From assembly GCA_002946415.1 (NCBI GenBank), contig NJPS01000013.1:1612001-1676000 (forward strand): a stretch of 64,000 nt of DNA. Direction: 5' to 3'. This document shows positions 58,766 to 64,000 of the stretch, in pieces. Every line of letters begins with the position of its first letter. Position 1 is the stretch's first letter. A program made the translations under genes and the position numbers. The notes under the pieces are model-generated. The model saw only the letters and a program-made list of their open reading frames with translations, was not told the DNA's origin and did no database searches. This stretch comes from Rutstroemia sp. NJR-2017a BVV2. Taxonomy: Eukaryota > Ascomycota > Leotiomycetes > Helotiales > Rutstroemiaceae.

Positions 58766-59551
58766 ATGGCACCTATATCACTGCCCTCGTTCGCTGGGGA
58801 CTCCATAGTCGCAAGAGATGCGTTGCCTTCAGCCTCGCTATCTGCCCGCGTAACGACAATTCTCCGACCCATCTCGAATCTTCTGCATCGCAGAAACGCG
58901 CAATCGTCTGCAGGTTTCGATTTCAAGGGGTTAGCGAAACGTTTAATTGCGCGTCAATCAGATGGTAGCAATGATCCGAGTATTATTCCTACCACCTACG
59001 GGAACGAGAATAACTCCTCTTCGCCTGGAACAATTGCTGGCATTGTCATCGGGTCTGTCGCCGGGTTCTTGTTAATTCTCTGGCTTCTTCGCCAATGTGC
59101 CAATTCCAACAACCGCTCATCGGCTACCACTACGTATACAGATGAGATGGCCTATCGCGACAGTATGCGCAGATCTTCGCGTAGAAACTCGAGGAGTTCG
59201 GCGAGACCGCACAGCCGAAGAGTCAGTCAATCGGAGACGGTAGAGATTAGGAGAGGCCCTAGTCCTGTGAGAGTTGTTCGAGAGGAAATAAGGCAGGAAC
59301 AGCCAAGACGACCAATTCCCGTCGAAAGAGTCGTGGTTGAGGAGAGAAGGGAAGTGAGGAAGAGCAGAGACAGAAGCCCAAGCACCAGCCGTGGTGGCAG
59401 CGACGAGGTGGTAGTTATTGAAGAGCCCAGCCCACCAAGACGATCAAAGAGCAAGAGAGAACGCAGAGATAGTGGATTCAGAACTGTGGATCCATTGAGC
59501 TTTGGTGGTGTCGTGGGTGGAGAAGGCAGAAGGGGTGAGCGCAGAAGATGA
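58766..59551 (+). CDS. Single-pass membrane protein with Arg/Ser-rich cytoplasmic tail
   Basis: The 261-residue single-exon frame starts at ATG 58766 (MAPISLPSFAGD). A Ser/Ala-rich N-terminal part with a short amphipathic stretch is followed by a Ser/Asn-rich stalk, then one transmembrane helix at about residues 89-108 (TIAGIVIGSVAGFLLILWLL). The tail is very basic, with Arg/Ser and Glu repeats (RRSSRRNSRSS, EERREVRKSRDRSPS) and ends in RRGERRR. The helix type (GIVIGSVAG) is common in fungal surface sensors and Mid2-like proteins, but no sensor domain is evident and no clear signal peptide precedes it. The family is conserved in ascomycetes without a function. Confidence 0.75.
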   Translation: MAPISLPSFAGDSIVARDALPSASLSARVTTILRPISNLLHRRNAQSSAGFDFKGLAKRLIARQSDGSNDPSIIPTTYGNENNSSSPGTIAGIVIGSVAGFLLILWLLRQCANSNNRSSATTTYTDEMAYRDSMRRSSRRNSRSSARPHSRRVSQSETVEIRRGPSPVRVVREEIRQEQPRRPIPVERVVVEERREVRKSRDRSPSTSRGGSDEVVVIEEPSPPRRSKSKRERRDSGFRTVDPLSFGGVVGGEGRRGERRR

Positions 59552-61147
59552 TAATTCGATGCGCGTGGGGAAGAGTGTGGTCCGACAAGAAGAAGTTTGG
59601 ATAAATCTGGGAGAGGAGAGGGGTGCGTGGAGTTGGAGGCTGGCTTCTTGGTGACATAATGCATTGGGGTTTGGGACGACGGCAGACATTTTCAACCATT
59701 TTTCTTCGTTATGCGACATCTACGAAAGGGAAGAACGAATTTTACCATTGATACCTGGCGATATGATGATAAATGGATCCTCATATTCCCTTCTGGCTCT
59801 GGAGTAGGATGATCTGTGTCTGTTTTGTATGACTTCAGGATTGAATGAACGAGTTGGCATGAGGGATGATACAAGGCATGATATTTTTTGGTTAAGAAGG
59901 TAATTGGGGGATACCTACAGGCACATATATGTAGTATAAGTAAAGCGATATTTTTCCACAGTTTACTGTACCTTCTTAATGCCACTGATATATGACTCGA
60001 CGTCGCCAGTTCGAGACGCAGAGCCGAAGGTGGGATAGAGATGGTAAGAGCGAGATTTTGCTGTTTTAAGGAGGACATGCTTCGGTAGACGAAGGGGATC
60101 GAAAGTGTTAAGTAAACAGAAACCGAAAATGGACCCGCGCTCGGCACACCTCTTAGTCCAAACTCCTTCAATATCCGTTCGTACTGGTGACTTCGTATCC
60201 AGTTGCCGATCAATTAAACCGTTGCGCACATTTTCCTTACCGCCCAAAGCTCTGAATAATAGACTTACTATGAAGCATGTGCATGCGGATCTATATGAGA
60301 TGCATTTTTGGTCGACTTTATGCGATGGAGAATGCCGGGAATCTCTAGGCAGGCTGCCAATTTGCGATGTCGGCGAGCGGGACGCATGAATTGAGAGGAG
60401 ACTTACATGTCAGCACAACACAGCCTTCATCCAATTCGCTATGACACGGGTTGGGGGGATGGGATGGGCTCTAGATTTATAGATCTTCTGCAGTTTTCTC
60501 TGACTTGGATTTGGCTCAATTGGTGCCTGGTCGTCGGGCGAGGGGTCAGATGGACGAGAGTGATGTGATGCTCTTGACGCGGACGCGAATAACTTCTAAA
60601 ACAGGTTGGCAAGAGGAAGAATGAAAAGCAGTGGAACAGGACATTTTGCAGACATTTTGCAGACAGTCCAATCGGGAGTTTTACCAGCGGGCTGATGGTG
60701 GGGGGGGAATAAGTTTACTCGTGCTGGCTGTAGTGCCTTACTAAGATCGAAGCGGTGGTCGAAGGGCGTGGTCTGTCAAAAAAAATGACAATCGGCAGGG
60801 ATCCCGATAAACATGAGGATGACTACTCACCCTACCAAAATGGAAATTCTGAATGACTACCAGCTACCATTCGAGGATTCGTCCTCGTTATTCTTCTCTC
60901 TGTCATCCAGTTCTCCCATATATACGCTTATTATTCAGCTTGGGCTCTTGCCTTCACGCCCTTACTTTGATTCCACATCAACATCTTCAAACTTTTCCCC
61001 TTCGCTTCTGGGAAGGTGGATGCCCAGAGTACGGAGACACCCCCCGCATCCATCCAATCCTGTCAATCGGTTCGCATCTGAGTGAGCACCTCAGACAACA
61101 ACTACGACTACGACCACCACGCCTTTTACTTGACCAAGATAGACGAG
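59552..61147. other. Intergenic region upstream of the transcription factor
   Basis: About 1.6 kb with no supportable gene. The last 300 bases are C/T-rich, as in fungal leaders, and hold short upstream ATGs (for example at 60813, with a 90-codon open frame) that could act as upstream ORFs. Confidence 0.45.
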
Positions 61148-64000
61148 ATGGATCAATACTTCAATTTCGATGATGCGAGTCATCCATCCAATGATCAGTT
61201 CAATGTCGATTTGAACAACCTCACTTCGACGGCTGGTCTCTATGACATCGGCTTGGCCTTTGCGAACCCTGAAGCTGATGAGGATTCCTTCACGTGTCTA
61301 CAACATTTCACCGCAACAGAGGAACAGCTTGCACAAGATGTGCAAGCTGCAACTTTCGATACTTCGAATCTCAATGCCGACGACTTCACCGACTTCCCTA
61401 GATGGATTGACGGCATGACTGACAATAGCGCCAATCCATGCACAAGATGTCGCAAAGATAGAACCCATTGCAAGATTATCAGGGAAGGTTTCCGCAAGGG
61501 CTCTTGTACTAGTTGTGTGGCTCTTGCAAGATCATGCAGTTTGACATATGATCCAAACATAATGAGCAGGAAGAAGTTTAGTTACCGTGCCTCGGGTAAA
61601 GTGGACTGTACGGCCGACAACCAAGGATATCATACTGTCAATGAAGAGCAGGAGGAAGATGATTCATCACCGAAGCAGTGTGAATACTGCAGAATCCATC
61701 TCCAGCCCTGCAAAGTCGATGGAGAAGATGGCGTCACGTCTTGTGGAAGCTGCTTGACCTTGAACCGACCTTGTAGTCTGGTTAGGTATGACCTTGTTGA
61801 TTGGAGATTAGCAGAAGATTCATCAAAGACCAACGGCCTCACCTCACCAATGTCGCCATTTGACGGCTTCAATCCGTACTCAGGATCACGAAACAATTCA
61901 TCCACGGACTTACTGACGCTCAAGACCTCCAATGAGACCACAGCGTCAGATAACGTCGACAACAACCCAAAAGTCGGTGCTAGATTTTCAAGACAATCTG
62001 TTCGAATTCTAAAGGATTGGCTGGGATCACATCATCGCCACCCATATCCAACAGATGCAGAACGAGAGGTGTTGATGTCAAAGACTGGATTGAACAAGAC
62101 GCAAATCACAAACTGGCTCGCAAATGCACGACGTCGGGGCAAGAGCCGGCCAACGGTCACACCGCCAACTGTGGGTAACTACGCGAATGCTATGGATATT
62201 CCCAGGAGAGCTACTCCTGCTCTAGAAAACATGAACCCCTTGGAACGTTGGAAACACTCTCCACCCGAACACGAGCCTGCGTCCGCCTTGGCTATTGCGC
62301 AGGCCGTCACCTCTTCTACCTTCTCCTCCGGCATAGACAGCCCATACACGAGTTATGCTGATGATGGTTCGAATCGTTCTCTATGCAATGTTTCATCGAC
62401 TAGCAGTTTGGGAACTTCGCATTCTAGTGCTGGCTCGTTTGCTTCAGTCTATTCACACAGATCTCGTGGTTCATTTGGCTCCTTTGGCTCTTTCGGAAAT
62501 AAAGGAAGACGACGCCGCCGTCGACAGGCCCCTAGACCTGCGAAAGTTATAGCAGCAGGTCCACCTCGCACTTTCCAATGCACTTTCTGCACGGAATCTT
62601 TCAAGACTAAACATGATTGGCAAAGGCACGAGAAGTCCTTGCATTTATCCCTTGAACGATGGATTTGTTGTCCTGAAGGGCCGACACAGTTCTCTACCGA
62701 AACCAATCAACCTACATGTGTTTACTGTAGCCACCCGAATCCACCGAAAGGCCATGCAGAAATGCATAATCATTCAAGTTGTGCCGAAAAGCCACTTGGT
62801 GAAAGAACTTTTTATCGGAAGGACCATCTCCGTCAGCATTTACATCTTGTTCATGATGTAAAATTCGTGCCTTGGAGTATGGAATCGTGGAAAGCCATAA
62901 CGCCAGAAATTCGATCTAGATGTGGTTTCTGTGGAATAGTCATGGAGTCTTGGACGACCAGAGTCGACCATCTTGCCGAACATTTCAAAAGTGGACGAAG
63001 TATGGCTGACTGGAAGGGTGACTGGGGTTTCGAGCCTCAAATCCTCAATATCGTTGAAAATGGAATGCCGCCCTGTAAGTATTCCCTACCCCCCTATTAT
63101 ATCCTTGTGATCACTAATCAGCTTGCAGATCTTATTCACGAAGAACGGAACACTATGCGACCTTTTGAAGCCTCTCAAACTCTCCTGGAAGCTGAGCCGA
63201 CACTCGAAAATCTTATCAAAAGCGGCCTTATTCAATATCTCAATGACAAGCTTCCATATGGTATCACCCCGACGGATGCAGAATTGGTCAATGTTGCGCG
63301 CCAAATCATTCGCAATTTGGACGCAGTGTCAGATACACAACGAGATGCTGAAAGTTCATGGTTACGTGATTTGATATTGGTCTCTGCAGACGCACAGGAT
63401 AATGACCTCAGTGCTGAGAGTTTGCAGAGAGCAAATGACAGTCTCGACTACAACCTCATGGCACTCCAAAAATCGAAGAGTGTCACCGTAGTTCACAAGT
63501 GTCCGAGAGAACAAGCTCTACGGGAGTACGTTATATCGAGACAAATGCTGGGGCTAACAGCTCTGGACTCCGAACTGCAAGCAGAGGCATGTAGAATCAT
63601 CGATGTCGCAGAGAAAACGGCGATGGTACCTTGCAAAGGTGCTGCAACTTGGTTCAAATACCTTATCAATAATTCGACTGCATGGCTTGCCGATTTCAGA
63701 AGACGAGCAGGCTTACCGAGAAGTTCTGAAATGAAAGACGAAAGCGTAAGGCCGAAAGATGACAAAACCATTGATCATTCGATACACAATTATGCGAGAC
63801 TGGAAACAGAACTCAAAGATTATGTTCAACTGCAGGCCACCTTGGGCATTAAGCCCACAGATTCTGATATTCAACGTCATGCTAGGATGATCATATATGG
63901 TAGTGATGACCCTTGGAATCAGACTTGGGCGGATAACGTGGCATATCTACAAATATTCAAAAGTCAAAATGGGCTTGCACCACCAGAGGAGAATATATCA
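61148..64000 (+). CDS. Homeobox / C2H2 / Zn2Cys6-like transcription factor (3' end beyond window)
   Basis: Start ATG 61148 (MDQYFNFDD). Exon 1 is 61148..63074; exon 2 runs from 63129 to the window edge (933 codons so far). Domains in order: two Zn2Cys6-like clusters with C-x2-C-x6-C-x11-C-x2-C-x6-C from C98 and C-x2-C-x6-C-x10-C-x2-C-x6-C from C178; a TALE-type homeodomain at about 276-330 (LKDWLGSHHRHPYPTDAE then ITNWLANARRRGKS); a Ser-rich linker; C2H2 fingers from C478 (CTFCTESFKTKHDWQRH), RKDHLRQHLHLVH and CGFCGIVMESWTTRVDHLAEH. Exon 2 adds a module repeated at least three times. It matches the ascomycete proteins annotated as homeobox and C2H2 transcription factor. Nuclear; targets unknown. 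The frame has no stop to the window end, even through the intron. Confidence 0.9.
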   Translation, partial: MDQYFNFDDASHPSNDQFNVDLNNLTSTAGLYDIGLAFANPEADEDSFTCLQHFTATEEQLAQDVQAATFDTSNLNADDFTDFPRWIDGMTDNSANPCTRCRKDRTHCKIIREGFRKGSCTSCVALARSCSLTYDPNIMSRKKFSYRASGKVDCTADNQGYHTVNEEQEEDDSSPKQCEYCRIHLQPCKVDGEDGVTSCGSCLTLNRPCSLVRYDLVDWRLAEDSSKTNGLTSPMSPFDGFNPYSGSRNNSSTDLLTLKTSNETTASDNVDNNPKVGARFSRQSVRILKDWLGSHHRHPYPTDAEREVLMSKTGLNKTQITNWLANARRRGKSRPTVTPPTVGNYANAMDIPRRATPALENMNPLERWKHSPPEHEPASALAIAQAVTSSTFSSGIDSPYTSYADDGSNRSLCNVSSTSSLGTSHSSAGSFASVYSHRSRGSFGSFGSFGNKGRRRRRRQAPRPAKVIAAGPPRTFQCTFCTESFKTKHDWQRHEKSLHLSLERWICCPEGPTQFSTETNQPTCVYCSHPNPPKGHAEMHNHSSCAEKPLGERTFYRKDHLRQHLHLVHDVKFVPWSMESWKAITPEIRSRCGFCGIVMESWTTRVDHLAEHFKSGRSMADWKGDWGFEPQILNIVENGMPPCKYSLPPYYILVITNQLADLIHEERNTMRPFEASQTLLEAEPTLENLIKSGLIQYLNDKLPYGITPTDAELVNVARQIIRNLDAVSDTQRDAESSWLRDLILVSADAQDNDLSAESLQRANDSLDYNLMALQKSKSVTVVHKCPREQALREYVISRQMLGLTALDSELQAEACRIIDVAEKTAMVPCKGAATWFKYLINNSTAWLADFRRRAGLPRSSEMKDESVRPKDDKTIDHSIHNYARLETELKDYVQLQATLGIKPTDSDIQRHARMIIYGSDDPWNQTWADNVAYLQIFKSQNGLAPPEENIS

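Overview
This is a 64 kb piece of nuclear genome from a filamentous ascomycete (Pezizomycotina). Genes carry short introns (about 45-65 nt) with GT..AG ends and RCTAAC-like branch sites. The gene families are fungal: DUF3112, 2EXR, CYSTM, expanded APH-like kinases and a homeobox/zinc-finger factor. The 2EXR pair and the general protein character suggest Leotiomycetes (Helotiales), but that placement is inference. I see no convincing tRNA, rRNA, CRISPR or viral gene. There are no operons; each gene has its own promoter.

Layout. 0.4-1.9 kb: seven-exon fungal integral membrane protein. 3.8-7.3 kb: single-exon CCC2-type copper P-type ATPase. 8.8-10.0 kb: DUF3112 membrane protein with a 6-nt first exon. 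11.4-13.3 kb: RMD1/RMND1-like DUF155 protein. 14.4-15.5 kb: spliced gene for an unrecognised Ser/Thr-rich plus Cys-rich protein, with a minisatellite in one intron. 16.9-18.4 kb: APH-like pseudokinase. 18.4-22.4 kb: gene-poor block with a hAT-type MITE. 22.4-23.6 kb: mitoribosomal mS38/COX24. 24.2-28.3 kb: class I myosin. 29.7-30.9 kb: single-pass mucin-like surface protein. 31.4-32.8 kb: DmpA-type self-processing aminopeptidase. 35.2-36.2 kb: DHDPS-type aldolase. 36.9-39.6 kb: two 2EXR proteins. 41.1-42.8 kb: flavin monooxygenase. 43.5-46.3 kb: CDC45 replication factor. 47.4-49.5 kb: large low-complexity unknown protein. 52.6-55.2 kb: thioredoxin-transglutaminase fusion. 56.6-56.9 kb: CYSTM tail protein. 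58.8-59.6 kb: single-pass membrane protein with an Arg/Ser tail. 61.1 kb to the edge: transcription factor with two Zn2Cys6-like clusters, a TALE homeodomain and C2H2 fingers, cut off by the window end.

The genes do not form one pathway. Core functions (CDC45, COX24, myosin I, CCC2) are interleaved with lineage-specific accessory genes and degenerate mobile-element relics. One short inverted-repeat element family occurs at least five times between genes. The most unusual items are the thioredoxin-transglutaminase fusion, the multi-domain transcription factor with a repeated C-terminal module, the APH-like protein lacking catalytic residues, the intronic minisatellite gene and the two MITE families.
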